A stretch of DNA of 64,000 nt from Rhexocercosporidium sp. MPI-PUGE-AT-0058. Taxonomy: Eukaryota > Ascomycota > Leotiomycetes > Helotiales. The notes under the pieces were generated by a model that made no database searches, was not told where the DNA came from, and saw only the letters and a list, made by a program, of their open reading frames with translations. A program made the translations under genes and the position numbers. Positions 42,513 to 57,788 of this stretch are shown here, piece after piece (the stretch's first letter is position 1; each line of letters starts with the position of its first letter). The DNA is taken from the NCBI GenBank assembly GCA_020746875.1, contig JAGTJL010000016.1, positions 248,001 to 312,000 on the forward strand, read 5' to 3'.

Positions 42513-43971
42513 ATGAACCTCTCACTCGTAGATCCATTCGTTCTCTCACAGGACTACCCAGAGTCAACGACTCTAAGCCTGCGGAGCGGCCATGCGACCT
42601 GTGTGCGATTCAATCGGAAGGGCGACTTCCTCGCCGCTGGACGCGCAGATGGAACAGTGGTTATATTCGACGTCGAGACCAATGGGGTGGCACGGAAGCT
42701 AAAGGGACATACGCGGCAGGTTCAATCTCTGAGCTGGTCGCGCGATGGCAGATATCTGCTCACGGGCAGTCAGGATTGGAAGTGCAACATCTGGGATCTG
42801 CAAGAGGGGTTTATTTTGAGGACCGTACGCTTTGAGGCGCCAGTATATATTGCAGAGCTTCATCCTTGGAATCAGTAAGTCACAAGCATCTGTGGCAGTG
42901 GTGTAGCTGACTGGCAATAGTCTTATGTTTGTGGTGGCCCTCTTCGACGCCCAACCCCTCCTCGTGGATGCTTCTGGTGGTCATGTAATCAAAATGAACC
43001 TCTCCTCCGTGCCAAAACGGGCACAGCTAGACGGCGACGATCCAATTAGCGACAAACAAGCTGCGCAAGATGCGAAGCAATCTACTACAGTCTCGGTATT
43101 TACATCGACTGGAGATCACATACTCGCGGGGACCAACAAGGGCTGGTTGAACATCATCGAAGTATCTACACGCACCACTCTCTACTCAACCAAGATCTGC
43201 ACAGGCGTTGTAGTATACCTACGGCTCACCAGCTCCGGGAGAGATTTGGTAGTCAATGCCTCTGATCGCATCATTCGCACGATTACATTGCCCAATTTCT
43301 CAGCCCCGGATTTGGACCCCGATACGATCGACATGGAGGTTGAGCATAAGTTCCAGGACGTCGTTAATAGGCTGAGCTGGAACCATGTGGCATTCAGTTC
43401 AACCGGGGAGTACGTTACAGCAAGCACCTACAACAATCACGATATCTACATTTGGGAACGGAATCATGGCTCACTGGTTAAGATTCTGGAGGGGCCAAAG
43501 GAGGAACATGGTGTTGTGGAATGGCATCCTCATCGGCCAATGATAGCTGCTTGTGGATTGGAGTCTGGGAGAATAAATATCTGGTCCATCGTTCCGCAGC
43601 AGAGGTGGTCAGCGCTGGCACCGGATTTCGTCGAGGTGGAGGAGAATGTGGAGTACATCGAGCACGAGGATGAATTCGACATCCACCCACAAGAAGAAAT
43701 CCATAAACGGAGACTGGATGCAGAAGATGATGATATTGATGTTCTTACGGTGGAGCCAGTGAAGGGCAGTATTGGGGAGGAGGAGAACGGATTTAGGATG
43801 CCGGTGCAACTGGATCTGATGGACAGCGAGAGCGAGGAAGAATTCATCCTGGTGGGACGAGGAGAGATGCGGAGGAAGAGCCCGACGGATGGGAGGAATT
43901 ATGCTCTTGATGGCGGCGAAGCTGTGGGTAGTGCTGATGAGGGCGGGAAGAAGAAAAGTCGGCGACGCTAA
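42513..43971 (+). CDS. swd1: Set1/COMPASS complex WD40 subunit (Swd1/RbBP5 orthologue)
   Basis: Exons 42513-42874 and 42921-43971 (46-nt intron) give 470 residues. The protein begins MNLSLVDPFVLSQDYPESTT, close to the conserved Swd1/RbBP5 start. WD40 repeats follow: CVRFNRKGDFLAAGRADGTV, VQSLSWSRDGRYLLTGSQDW, VAFSSTGEYVTASTYNNHDI-Y-IW and WHPHRPMIAACGLESGRINI-WS. The C-terminus is acidic and then basic (KKKSRRR), as in RbBP5 proteins, where it contacts Ash2 and the Set1 catalytic core. It scaffolds histone H3K4 methylation in the nucleus. It is the first gene of the conserved block. Confidence 0.93.
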
Positions 43972-46641
<2,670 letters not shown>

Positions 46642-47722
46642 CGCTGAGATGAGGTGATAGGGAGGGGATGCTGAGCGGATGTTGGACGTATCTCATTTGT
46701 CCACTATTCTTAATGACGACTTCGAAAGAGTAATGTTCTTTCCAAAGAATGACTGAAAGCATGAATAAGCTTGGCGTGGTGGACATCCGGGAAGAAAACA
46801 TGACAGAAGCGAGGTAATTACGCCGAGAGCGACATAATGAAAGGTGAACAGAAAGCCGGTACAACGATTGACAAAGATACTCGATACTCTAGAATGAATC
46901 TGCGACTTTGAAGGTAATGAAGCATGCTTGCATAGGTGCTTTGGTAGTTGGCCATCAAAACAAAACCAAGGTGCAAAGAGACTTCGAGCTGATACGACTC
47001 ACATGACCATACACATTCTCTGACATCTGTAGGTTGAGACTCTCGTGGTTTAGGCATGAAATTTTTGGATGTCATCATCCGTTTGTGTCGAGTCCCATCT
47101 TCTGAGAGTAAAAGGTTTCTGAAAAATAAGGGATGAGAGGGAGAAGAGAAGTCAAAGTCAAAGTCAAAGCTCTGTTGCCTGAAACGAAGCGATTCACCAG
47201 CCACTGGCCTTAACGAGCTCTGATTCGTCGGAAGCGGCGAAGACTCATGAGAATTCCGCTAACCCAGCACCGGCCTAGCGCCATTATGTTGAGCCTCTTG
47301 CGGCCCATCAAAGAACTTCCATCGTGAGAATCTCCTGGACGCGACTCCATCCATCGTCAACACCACCACGTCCAACCCCCAACTCCAGGAATCGCGCGTC
47401 CAGTATCGTGCATTTCTCTCCGAAGGTCTTTCTCGCGAGAAAGAACACTCCCCCACACTCTTTACGTCGTCACGGCCGCCTCACTGGATTCTTCACGGTC
47501 GGACATCTGAAGGCTTCGATCAGGCCTTTGGCCCTGGCTGCCTCCAGCGCCATCGCATCAGCACCTTCCTTTCCATCGCGCGCATCGATTCATTCTGCCT
47601 GTAATATCCTTCTGCGACCTCGATTTTCTTCTGCGACCTCCTCGAGCCCTCAACTGCTTTGCGCCGAATCTGGGATAATACCCCTTGTTCGCCACTCAAG
47701 GTGAACAACAACATCTATCATC
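46642..47722. other. Intergenic region and RPB1 promoter
   Basis: 1.08 kb. GTCAAA is repeated in tandem near 47151-47168. The stretch 47330-47700 is C/T-rich on the plus strand, consistent with a long 5' leader of RPB1. No gene is supported. Confidence 0.5.
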
Positions 47723-50700
47723 ATGGCGAACCTCAACTTTGCGCATTCCGATGCGCCGCTGCGTACGATCCAGGAGGTGCAGTTCGGACTGCTATCTCCT
47801 GAGGAGATCAAGAACATGAGTGTTTGCCACATTCTGTACCCTGAGACTATGGACGAGACTCGAACAAAGCCGCGCGATCAAGGATTGAACGACCCTCGCC
47901 TTGGATCCATCGACAGACAATTCAAGTGTGCCACTTGCGACCAGAATATGTCCGAGTGTCCTGGTCATTTCGGTCATATCGAGTTGGCCAAGCCTGTGTA
48001 TCATCCCGGATTCCTTAAAAAGATCAAGAAGCTGTTGGAGATGGTCTGCCACAATTGTGGTAGAGTCTTGCTTGACAGAGTCAGTAGCCCGCAAGGCGCG
48101 GCGGATCTTTTGTTCGTTTGTGCTAACATCGAAATCTCAGAGTAATCCGGCCTACAAAGCAGCAGTCAATATTCGAGATCCCAAACGAAGATTCGATACG
48201 ATATGGCGACTTTGCAAGCCCAAGATGATCTGCGACAGCGATGTGTCACCGAACGAGGATGGCTTCAATGAGGATCCAAAGGAAGCAGCCAAGCGAGCTC
48301 ATGGAGGTTGTGGCAATACTCAACCCGAAGTGCGCCAGTCAGCTCTCGAGCTCTTTGGTACCTGGAAGGTCCCCAAGGACGAGGATAACGAGGGCGCACA
48401 ACCGGAGAAGAGACTCATCACTCCAGAAATGGCTCTGAATGTCTTCCGAAGCATCTCCACATCCGAGATCTTTGATCTGGGCTTGAGCAACGATTATGCA
48501 CGACCAGAGTGGATGATCATCACTGTTCTGCCTGTTCCACCTCCACCCGTTCGACCCAGTATTTCCATGGACGGAACAAGTCAAGGTATGCGTGGAGAGG
48601 ATGATTTGACCTACAAGCTGGGTGATATCATTCGCGCAAACGGCAATGTTAGACAGGCACAACAAGAGGGTTCCCCAGCGCATATTCAGTCCGACTTTGA
48701 GAAACTACTCCAATATCATGTTGCTACATACATGGACAACGATATTGCTGGTCAGCCACAGGCTCTGCAGAAGTCAGGCAGACCCGTCAAGTCCATTCGT
48801 GCCCGTCTAAAGGGTAAGGAAGGTCGTCTTCGTGGTAACTTGATGGGTAAGCGTGTCGATTTCTCGGCCCGTACCGTCATTACTGGTGACCCAAATTTGT
48901 CTTTGGACGAGGTCGGAGTACCGAGAAGTATTGCGCGGACGCTCACATATCCTGAAACTGTGACGCCATACAACATCGGCAAGCTGCATCAACTGGTTCA
49001 GAACGGTCCCAACGAACATCCAGGTGCCAAGTACGTTATCCGACAGGATGGAAGCCGTATCGATCTGCGACATCACAGACGTGCAGGTGCCATTTCACTG
49101 GAGTATGGCTGGAAGGTTGAGAGACACATTGTTGATGGGGATTTCATTATCTTCAATCGTCAGCCTTCTCTGCACAAGGAGTCTATGATGGGTCACAGAG
49201 TTCGAGTCATGCCTTACTCGACTTTCCGTCTCAATTTGTCCGTTACATCGCCTTACAATGCCGATTTTGATGGTGATGAAATGAACTTGCACGTTCCACA
49301 GACCGAGGAAACTCGAGCCGAGGTCATGCAGCTCTGTATGGTTCCCCTGAACATTGTTTCGCCCCAACGAAACGGTCCTCTCATGGGTATTGTTCAGGAT
49401 ACTTTGGCTGGTGTATACAAGTTGTGCAGAAGAGATACCTTCATTACGAAGGAGCATCTCATGAACATTCTTCTCTGGGTTCCAGAGTGGGATGGTGTCA
49501 TTCCGCAACCTGCTATTCTCAAGCCACGACCAAGATGGACTGGAAAGCAGATTGTCAGCATGATTATCCCAAAGATTGTCAACCTTCACATGCCCAACGA
49601 CGCTCGCGAGGATGCACCTCTCAAAGATGACGGCCTTCTCATCCACGAGGGAGAACTCATGTTTGGTTTGATGGCCAAGAAAAATATCGGTGCAACCAGT
49701 GGTGGTATCATTCACATCATCTTCAATGAAATGGGATCGGACGCTGCCATGGCTTTCTTCAATGGTTGTCAACGTGTTGTCAACTACTGGCTCCTCCACA
49801 ATGGTTTCAGTATCGGTATTGGAGACACTGTCCCTGACAAGGCTACAATTGCAAAAATCGAGGGTGCTATTCAGACACAGAAGGATGAGGTTGCTGTTTT
49901 GACAGCCAAAGCCACTGCGAACGAGCTTGAGTCTCTTCCAGGTATGAACGTTCGTGAGACTTTCGAGTCTCAGGTCTCCAAGGCTTTGAACACTGCTCGT
50001 GATCAAGCTGGTACTAAGACTGAGGGCAGTCTGAAGGATAACAACAACGCTGTCACCATGGCTCGATCTGGTTCCAAGGGATCCACCATCAATATCTCTC
50101 AGATGACAGCTTTGGTTGGTCAGCAATCTGTTGAAGGAAAGCGTATTCCTTTCGGCTTCAAGTATCGAACTCTGCCTCATTTCACCAAGGATGATTATTC
50201 TCCAGAGTCTCGTGGATTCGTTGAGAACTCGTACCTTCGAGGACTTACACCCACGGAGTTCTTCTTCCATGCCATGGCTGGTCGTGAAGGTTTGATCGAT
50301 ACTGCAGTCAAGACAGCCGAAACGGGTTACATTCAACGTCGTCTCGTTAAGGCATTGGAAGATGTTATGGCTAAGTATGACGGCACGGTCCGAAACTCTC
50401 TCGGTGACATTGTGCAATTCGTCTACGGTGAGGATGGTCTCGACGGTGTCTGCATTGAGAAACAGAAGGTTGATTCAATCAATCTGGATGACAAGAAGTT
50501 CACTGACCGTTACCGCCTGGATGTCATGGACGAACGAAACCCAATCTCTTCCGAACTCTTGGAGAATGCAAACGAGCTTGCTGGCGATCTCGAGGTGCAA
50601 CAACTTCTCGACGAGGAATGGGATGCGCTCAAGGCAGATCGTGAGATGCTTCGTTGGGTCAACTTGAAGAAGAAGGACGACGAGTCCATGCAATTGCCAA

Positions 50701-53058
50701 TGAACATTGTCAGAATCATTGACAGCGCCAAGAGGCTCTTCAAGGTCGATGACTCCCAACGCAGCGACTTGCATCCAGCCGAGGTCATTCCTCAAGTCAA
50801 GAGACTGTTGGACCGCATGGTCATTGTCCGTGGTGACGATTACCTGTCTGTCGAGGCCCAAACCAACGCTACATTGTTGATAAAGGCACAGGTCAGATCC
50901 CGTCTTGCTTTCAAGCGTGTTGCCCTCCAGCTTCGCCTCAACAAACTTGCTTTTGCTCACGTTTTGGGTGAACTTGAGAGTCGTTTCACGAGAGCTTTAG
51001 TCAACCCTGGAGAGATGGTCGGTGTACTTGCTGCTCAGTCCATTGGAGAGCCGGCTACCCAAATGACGTTGAACACTTTCCATTTCGCAGGTGTGTCGTC
51101 CAAGAACGTCACCCTCGGTGTACCTCGTCTGAAGGAAATTCTCAACGTTGCCACCAACATCAAGACACCTTCAATGGTTGTCTATCAAGAAGGAGAAGAT
51201 GGTACACAGGAGTCTGCCAAGTATCTGCGAAGTGCTGTGGAGCACACGAACCTCCGTTCCGTGACGGCTGCTACAGAGATTTACCATGACCCCGATATCC
51301 AGTCTACCACTATTGAGGATGATTTGGACATGGTTGAATCTTATTTCATCATTCCTGATGACGTTCAGGACGCTCCTGAGAACCAGTCGAGATGGCTTCT
51401 ACGTCTCATCCTTGACCGCCAAAAGATGTTGGACAAGGGCCTCCGTGTCGAAGATGTTGCCATGAAGATCAAAGAGAATTATCAGAAGGATTTAGCCGTC
51501 ATCTTCAGTGACAACAACGCCGAAGAGCAGGTCATTCGTATCCGAATGATCAAGCAGAGCGATTCGAAGTATGATGATGACGAGGTGGAGGAGGATATCA
51601 TGCTCAAGCGTCTCGAGGCACACATTCTTGACACCCTCACCCTCCGCGGTGTTCCCGGTGTGGACAGAGCTTTCTTGAACAAAGAAACCAAGCTCATCGT
51701 CACTCCTGAAGGCGGTCTCCTTGCTAAGAAGGATGATCCTCGATGCGAAGAATGGTACCTTGACACTTCCGGAACCTCGCTAGCTGCCGTGTTGACTATC
51801 CCTGGTGTTGACACAACCCGCACGTATTCCAATCACTTCATCCAGATTTTCGAGGTCTTCGGTATCGAGGCTACTCGTTCTGCATTGATGCGTGAGTTGA
51901 CACAGGTCTTAGCTTTCGATGGTTCTTACGTCAATCATCGTCATTTGGCTCTCTTGGTTGATGTCATGACATCCCGAGGTCATTTGATGGCCATCACTCG
52001 TCACGGTATCAATCGTGCTGATACTGGTGCTCTGATGAGATGTTCCTTTGAAGAGACTGTGGAGATTCTTCTCGAGGCTGCTGCCGTGGGTGAACTTGAC
52101 GACTGCCGTGGTATTTCCGAGAACGTCATGCTTGGCCAACTTGCTCCTATGGGCACTGGAGAGCTTGACGTCCTTCTTGACCCTAAGATGCTCGAGACCG
52201 TCATCTCTGACAATGGCAGAATGGGTCTTATGCCTGGCTTGGCTGTCAAGGGTGCTGATGGAGGTGCTGCTACACCATACGACTCTGGCTCTCCTCTGGC
52301 TGAGGGCGGATATATGTCCATGAATACGCCAGACTACAACTCAAACTTCTCTCCAATCCAGACTGGTGGCTCGGCTACTCCTGGTGGATTCCAGACCAGT
52401 TACACCGACAATTCCGGCTTCAGCAACCAGAGTCCATACACAGTGCGAAGTCCTGGTGGTTACTCACCTTCGAGTCCATTCAGCACGAGTCCTGTCTCTC
52501 CTGGATTCTCTCCAACGTCTCCTGGTTACTCCCCAACTTCTCCAATGATGAGTTCTGCCAGCCCAGGATACAATGTGTCGTCGCCTCGGTTCAGCCCCGT
52601 CAGCCCTGCGTTTACCCCGACCAGTCCTGCCTACAGCCCAACGAGTCCTTCATTTGTGTCTCCGACTTCACCGTCGTATAGCCCAACCTCACCGAACTAC
52701 TCGCCGACATCTCCAAATCTTCATGTCTCTCCTAGCTCGCCTTCATACAGTCCTACATCTCCGAGCTACTCACCTACTTCTCCAAACTATAGCCCGTCGT
52801 CTCCAAACTTCTCGGGTGGCAACAAGGCTGTTCCTGGGTCTGGGTTGTCCCCAACCAGTCCTGTCTACAGTCCCTCAAGTCCCAACTGGAGTCCAACTTC
52901 TCCTGCCCAGGGAGCAGCTGCTACTTCGCCAAAGTACTCTCCCACCAGTCCCTCCTATTCCCCCACAAGGTATGATCTTTCGCACTCTTTTGTTGATACC
53001 CCATGCTAATAATAGCCCTCGTAGTCCTCAGTTCTCTCCCACCTCTCCTCGCAACTGA
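47723..53058 (+). CDS. rpb1: RNA polymerase II largest subunit RPB1
   Basis: Exons 47723-48079, 48141-52969 and 53025-53058 give 1739 residues. The N-terminal clamp has zinc ligands in [20 protein letters not shown] and CHNCG. The catalytic loop [14 protein letters not shown] gives Asp494, Asp496 and Asp498, which bind the active-site magnesium. The bridge-helix and trigger-loop region is around [20 protein letters not shown]. The C-terminal domain is made of about 25 heptads, many YSPTSPx. The first intron (61 nt) interrupts the zinc-binding N-terminus after [11 protein letters not shown]. At the last intron two in-frame acceptors lie 9 nt apart (53015 and 53024); I chose the second because it keeps the heptad register [15 protein letters not shown]. 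Confidence 0.97.
52461..53055 (+). repeat. CTD heptad repeat array of RPB1
   Basis: Imperfect 21-nt repeats encoding YSPTSPx and variants ([28 protein letters not shown]). Register breaks occur, for example near [10 protein letters not shown], and a non-repeat insert [13 protein letters not shown] lies between heptads. This is the platform phosphorylated on Ser2, Ser5 and Ser7 during transcription. Confidence 0.9.
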
Positions 53059-54691
53059 GACCAAAAATCGACTTTCTAGTTCACTGTATAACATGCGAGA
53101 CTTACTCATCAAAAGAAAAAAGATCTGCATTCGGGCGTTTCGGATTGACCTGTGCCTCCAATTTTCCGGGCACCTCATAAAACAAAGAAGGACGCTTTGT
53201 TCTCTCTGCTTTTCACATTTTCCGTAGTTGTTTTCCTACTGCAGTTCGCGACATAAACCTAGCACATGGCGTTTTCGGGATTTGCGCTTGCCTTTTTCTG
53301 CATTTTCATGGTTTGCGGTGGATGGGGGTAAAAGATGAGACGAGACGCAAAGAGGGATATGCGATTCAACTACCGTGTGTTTTTACAGCAGTTGGTGATT
53401 GGCCCGAACAGATTGCTTTGTATTAGGGCGTGCGTGCGTGCGAACAAAACTGCGAGATTTGGCAGTGGGAGAGAAATGGAAAGGAGGGAGAAAGAACGGA
53501 GGGATTGATAGGGTTGATGGATGTGTTTGGATGCGCATTTTCTGACTTTGGAAGGAAGGCCGGTGGTGGGTGGATGCCAGATGTGTTATGAGATAATTGG
53601 ATGATCGATCGATGGATGGCCTGATGGCGAGAAAAGAAAGATGAGACTAGTAGATGCATGGAATATGATGCGTTTATTACATTTTGAATTAGGTCTTGCG
53701 TATGATTGTGATTGTGTAATGCATGGCATGGCTGATGTGAGATTTATATTGTCATCTAAAAAGAATTTAGAGATTTGGTGACGGAGGTTCGTCAGCTTCA
53801 GTAGGAGCGAGTAAAGTTATTGATTGACGGAGGGGAATTCCCTTGCTGGAGAGAATAATAAGGAGTATTGGGAAAAGGTTTAGAACTCTGCTTCCTAAGG
53901 TGATAGTTTCGACACGAAGTAATCGAGGTGAAGTCATTGTTTATTGTGATTCGCTTAGTAGACCTGTGGTAGAACGTGAGTTGAGACAATTTCATGACTT
54001 CGTCAAATCGTCAGGAAATAGGAAGAGAGGTGATAACTGATGCTCAAGGACGTAATTAAACTTACGAAGAGAATCGAACCACTCTTTCATTCCTGTGTTC
54101 TATCCGGTTTTGCCTTCTGTTGTTTGCTTGCTTCCTTCCGCCTTGTATTTCCTTTGTGGCTTCTGAAGTGCGGCGGAAAAAAGAACAATACCAGATATTA
54201 AATATGAAGTACTTGCTTCGTGTCGAAAATTCTATAGAGCTTGGAAGAAGAGAATTGGGCTCTCTTGTGAAGAATCTCCTCCATGGCGGATTGTATATCT
54301 TGCAAGAAGAACAAAATCGAAATCCATAGCATTTGATAGCAGCTTCATGGAGTATTGTTTATTTTTATTCTTTCATATCCCTTTCTTTGATTAGTTTCCA
54401 CCTGCACAAACATAAAAGCATGGAGCTCCAGCAATAGAAGTCAGTAGAAGTTCTCCCGGAGACTTCATGGAAACGAAACTTGCTGGCATACATACCTTCC
54501 ATCTTCGTTAGCTTCTGGAGCGTTCTTGATAGACACTAATTTGATCTTCCGATACTGCTTGGGGGTTCTAGGCGCTTCGAGGATTGTCCTTTCCTCTGAG
54601 AGGTTGGGGGATAAGTATGTGAGAGCTCCAGTGAGCAGATTTGGGAATCCACAACTCCATTGCTGCGCTTTCAAACCTCGAGAACGCCAAC
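53059..54691. other. RPB1 3' flank and intergenic DNA
   Basis: 1.6 kb. 53059-53700 is probably 3' untranslated and terminator DNA. Short frames (53423-53659, 53843-54040, 54120-54329) have no recognisable similarity. Confidence 0.5.
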
Positions 54692-54970
54692 ATGGATTTT
54701 TCGAACACCACTGAAGTAGCAGAACCGATCAGAGAAGCAAGCCTGAAGAACACTAAGTCCGACACTACAAGCCTTACCAATAAATTTGAGTCCAAGATAC
54801 CCTTAACACCTACCAAGGAAGCCATCCGCAACTACACTTCAGTTCTGGGAGATCGAGAACACGGAGAAGCTCTTCAGATTGTTGTTGACTTCATTTCAAC
54901 AACGAGAGAAGACGACGATCAGTTGTTGGAGAGCTTAAAGAATAACATTATGAACGAACTCACTAAATAG
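54692..54970 (+). CDS. Small hypothetical protein
   Basis: ATG at 54692 opens 92 codons beginning MDFSNTTEVAEPIREASLKN and ending TK. It is polar and acidic with a predicted helical C-terminus (QIVVDFISTTREDDDQLLES). Codon use looks coding, but I know no family and see no intron. The gap between RPB1 and the next gene makes a small gene plausible; it could also be an exon of a larger unseen gene or a chance frame. Confidence 0.35.
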   Translation: MDFSNTTEVAEPIREASLKNTKSDTTSLTNKFESKIPLTPTKEAIRNYTSVLGDREHGEALQIVVDFISTTREDDDQLLESLKNNIMNELTK

Positions 54971-55447
54971 ACATTAGGTGTCGATTGCCTCAACAGGAAA
55001 TTTTTTGAAAACGTCCAGAGCAAACTCATCGTTCAAAACCAAGTCAAATCAGGAGATGAAGCGTCATGGACGATATCGTCGCTCGTATGGTACGCCGGTC
55101 TACAGTAGTTGCTTTATGAAACAGATTGCTCACGCTAATTAAGCCACAGTGACTTACTCGCCAGGTGCGACGTCAATGACTACATGTTCCCAAGAGATCG
55201 TGAGAAAAACAATTGTTAGACTCTTCAAAGGGTTCTTAAGATAACTTGTTGAGGGCTTTTCCAGAGATGTAGCAGCAGCAAAATATGAATGTCCCACTAC
55301 TAGTCAGCAAGTAAACAAACCCTCAAAAATATCTCCAAACAATCCCCATCTATTCAAAACATCACCAAACACCCAAACACCCAAACTCCCCACCAAGCCC
55401 ACCAGCTCACACTCTCCAACAAGAGGAACCCGCGACTAAAAAAAAAT
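54971..55447. other. Intergenic, nothing recognised
   Basis: 477 bases with a CCAAAC/CACC-rich stretch at 55300-55420 just downstream of the next minus-strand gene, probably its 3' flank. Confidence 0.45.
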
Positions 55448-56431
55448 CTAATCGCTCTCGCTAAAGTTCAATTTGCGCTTCGTTTCCTTTCTCCGCTGTA
55501 TTTGAGATATCTTACTACACGAATCAGGCGTTGGAGAAGAAGAAGCATCGAAAAACCCATCCATCTTTGAATCAGAGTCGTGTTGATCATGGCTGACGCT
55601 GATATTATTCATCTCTAACTCCGATTTATGTTCTTGTTTTATAGTCATCGAGGAATGTTGATCCCTAAGAGTCGCTGATGACAAATTCAAATAGTTAGAT
55701 GGAAACGTAGTTTGATACGCTTCATCCAACTCCTTGAACAGATCCAATAAATCAGCCTCATCTTTCTCAAGAGTTTGAGTGTACCTGCCCCAATTTTCAG
55801 TTAATATGTCGGTCAAAAATTGCGATGAGAAAGGAGACGAAATGATGTGCAGGACAGTACGTACCGAGCAAAAGCCTTCCCACTAAATCTATCCGTCCGC
55901 TGACGACTATTCAATTTATGTTTCTTCACAGCTTTCTGGTAGACCCCCAGTTGTGAGAGGAGGTAGTTATTGATGCTCTCGTGAAAATGGGGTTTCAGAT
56001 TCTCACTGTGGACACTTCCACCACATTCCGAAACCTGATTAACCAAAGTCCTAAATCCAGGTAATGTATCAGCACTCCCTCCTACTTCTATTTAAATTTG
56101 AATTCCAATAAAGAGTGAGCCAGATAGCGAGGAGAACTCACGCAACAAGCCCCCCCAACCACGCCTGCACCCGTCCCACAAACTCCGTAGCCAACTTCTC
56201 GTGCTGCTCGCTCTGGTTCCGGTACTCGACTATCATTTTGTCTTTTAGCTGGCGGGCTACTTCGTCGTCGGCGGTTTTGCGATCTTTTTGGTGGGTTAGA
56301 ATTTTGGCTAGGAGGGGTGCATAAGGTCGTGAGGGGGAGGGGAAGGCAGTGGTTGACGATATGGTGGGGAGAAAAGGGGGCGTCTTTAGGGTGGGTGGGT
56401 GTAAGACACGGTGGGGTGGGGTGGAGCTCAT
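55448..56431 (-). CDS. Conserved-looking protein of unknown function
   Basis: Exons 56142-56431, 55865-56050 and 55448-55784 (introns of 91 and 80 nt, both with good sites) give 270 residues. The start MSSTPPHRVLHPPTLKTPPF is Pro-rich. The middle is helical and charged (RQLKDKMIVEYRNQSEQHEK then LATEFVGRVQAWLGGLV) and continues ENLKPHFHESINNYLLSQLG and SGKAFARYTQTLEKDEADLL. The tail is acidic and Ser-rich and ends KRKLNFSESD. The pattern would suit a small nuclear complex subunit, but I cannot name a family. No signal peptide or membrane span. Confidence 0.7.
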
Positions 56432-57788
56432 TTTGTTGTGTTTGTGGTGTGGTTGTTGACTTGCGCTCAGGGTGTGGTGGTGTATGAGTGCTGAGTTTGT
56501 GTTAGATTGAATTTGCTGATAAGGAAGCTTGCTGTTCGTTCTTTTCTTTTTTCAGGGGTCTACTTTGGTCTGGAGATTTCGAGATGAGATGTTGTAAACA
56601 AGATATTCCGACTAATGAGACCGAAAAGGATTCTCGAATGAAGGAGTAGTCCAGAATTGTTCAGCCCCGAAATGAATCTTATGATTTCTCGGATAAATTT
56701 CAAATCAATGATGTAGGGGCGAGTGCTTAAAATTCGGTTCTTTGCTGAATTTTTTAGTTGTTTGTTTTCTGTTGTATGGTTCTTTCCTTTCGGAAAGTTT
56801 GAGGGTCTTGGTGTTGTGACGATGTAGATACGCTTGGTTTGTTGTTCTGCTTATGGCTGCGCTTGGGCGCTTGAGTATGCCTGATCTGAGAAATGACACG
56901 AAAGTGGTATCTGTGTTTCGAAGCTTGTGCTGTGATGCTTAAGGCTTCCTTTTTAGAATCTCTCTTCCAAATCTATGTAGTTGAATTACTGGTAGACGTG
57001 TATGAAGAAGTGGTGTGTGTAAAGATATTTCAAGAGACCCAAAATCAGGGCACCCAAAGCAGTATTTATAGGCGTGGCACAAAAGTGAGGTAGGTAGTCA
57101 TCAGGTAAAGGAGTAAACAAGAACGTGGATAATCCAGACGAATGAACAATATTCACAAGAGAATGTAGTCTTTAGCTTGGGAGCTGAAATGGTAGTTTGC
57201 CGAATCACAGATTGAGTTAAGTTAATGGTTGTGTTTGTTTATGTCTTGGAATCAGAAGGAAAAGAGAGACGAGAATTAGACTATCAATTGAGCTTTATAA
57301 GATGAAAAAACTTGTGGATAATACTGAAGTTATGCAGTACATGGAGGAGATATTCAAAACCCAGGATGAGCAAAAATAAGCTTCTTAAATCAAGACGATG
57401 ATTATTAGATGCGGCTCCTGCAATTGGGCGTATTTGGGCAAACATTGGGTGGGTGAGATAATAACAGATGAAGATGACAGCAGCAAGTCAGAGAATATGT
57501 AAATAACCTCGCACTAGTGCATATAATCTCGTGTTTAGAGCGAAGAGAGTTCATATCGAAGGCTTTGTCTGTATGACTTTCTGTTTTAACCACCATCTAT
57601 GCAGTAATTAATCCATGCATCCGGCATCTAGTACCATCACATCCCTGAATCTGCCACCAACCGCCTTTTGTTGCATTTAAAATCATGGAAGTTTTCAAGT
57701 CAAGTTTCGCTTTTCTTCCCAAAGCCAAATCACATCTATACAACTATTTTATCCATTCATTCATTTTTCTTTGCAGTCGTATCCCATT
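56432..57788. other. Intergenic DNA, nothing recognised
   Basis: 1.36 kb between two minus-strand genes; includes the promoter of the 270-residue protein gene and the HIS4 3' flank. Short frames at 56705-56899, 56893-57093 and 57405-57596 have no support. Confidence 0.5.

Noticed and set aside
49095..50417. 440-codon open frame on the minus strand inside RPB1
   Set aside because: It is antisense to a strongly conserved RPB1 region and arises from codon bias; its translation has no family features.
54064..54110. tRNA-like segment (GAATCGAACC on the plus strand)
   Set aside because: Resembles a T-loop in reverse but the flanking bases cannot form the 5-bp stem, and no acceptor or anticodon arms are present.
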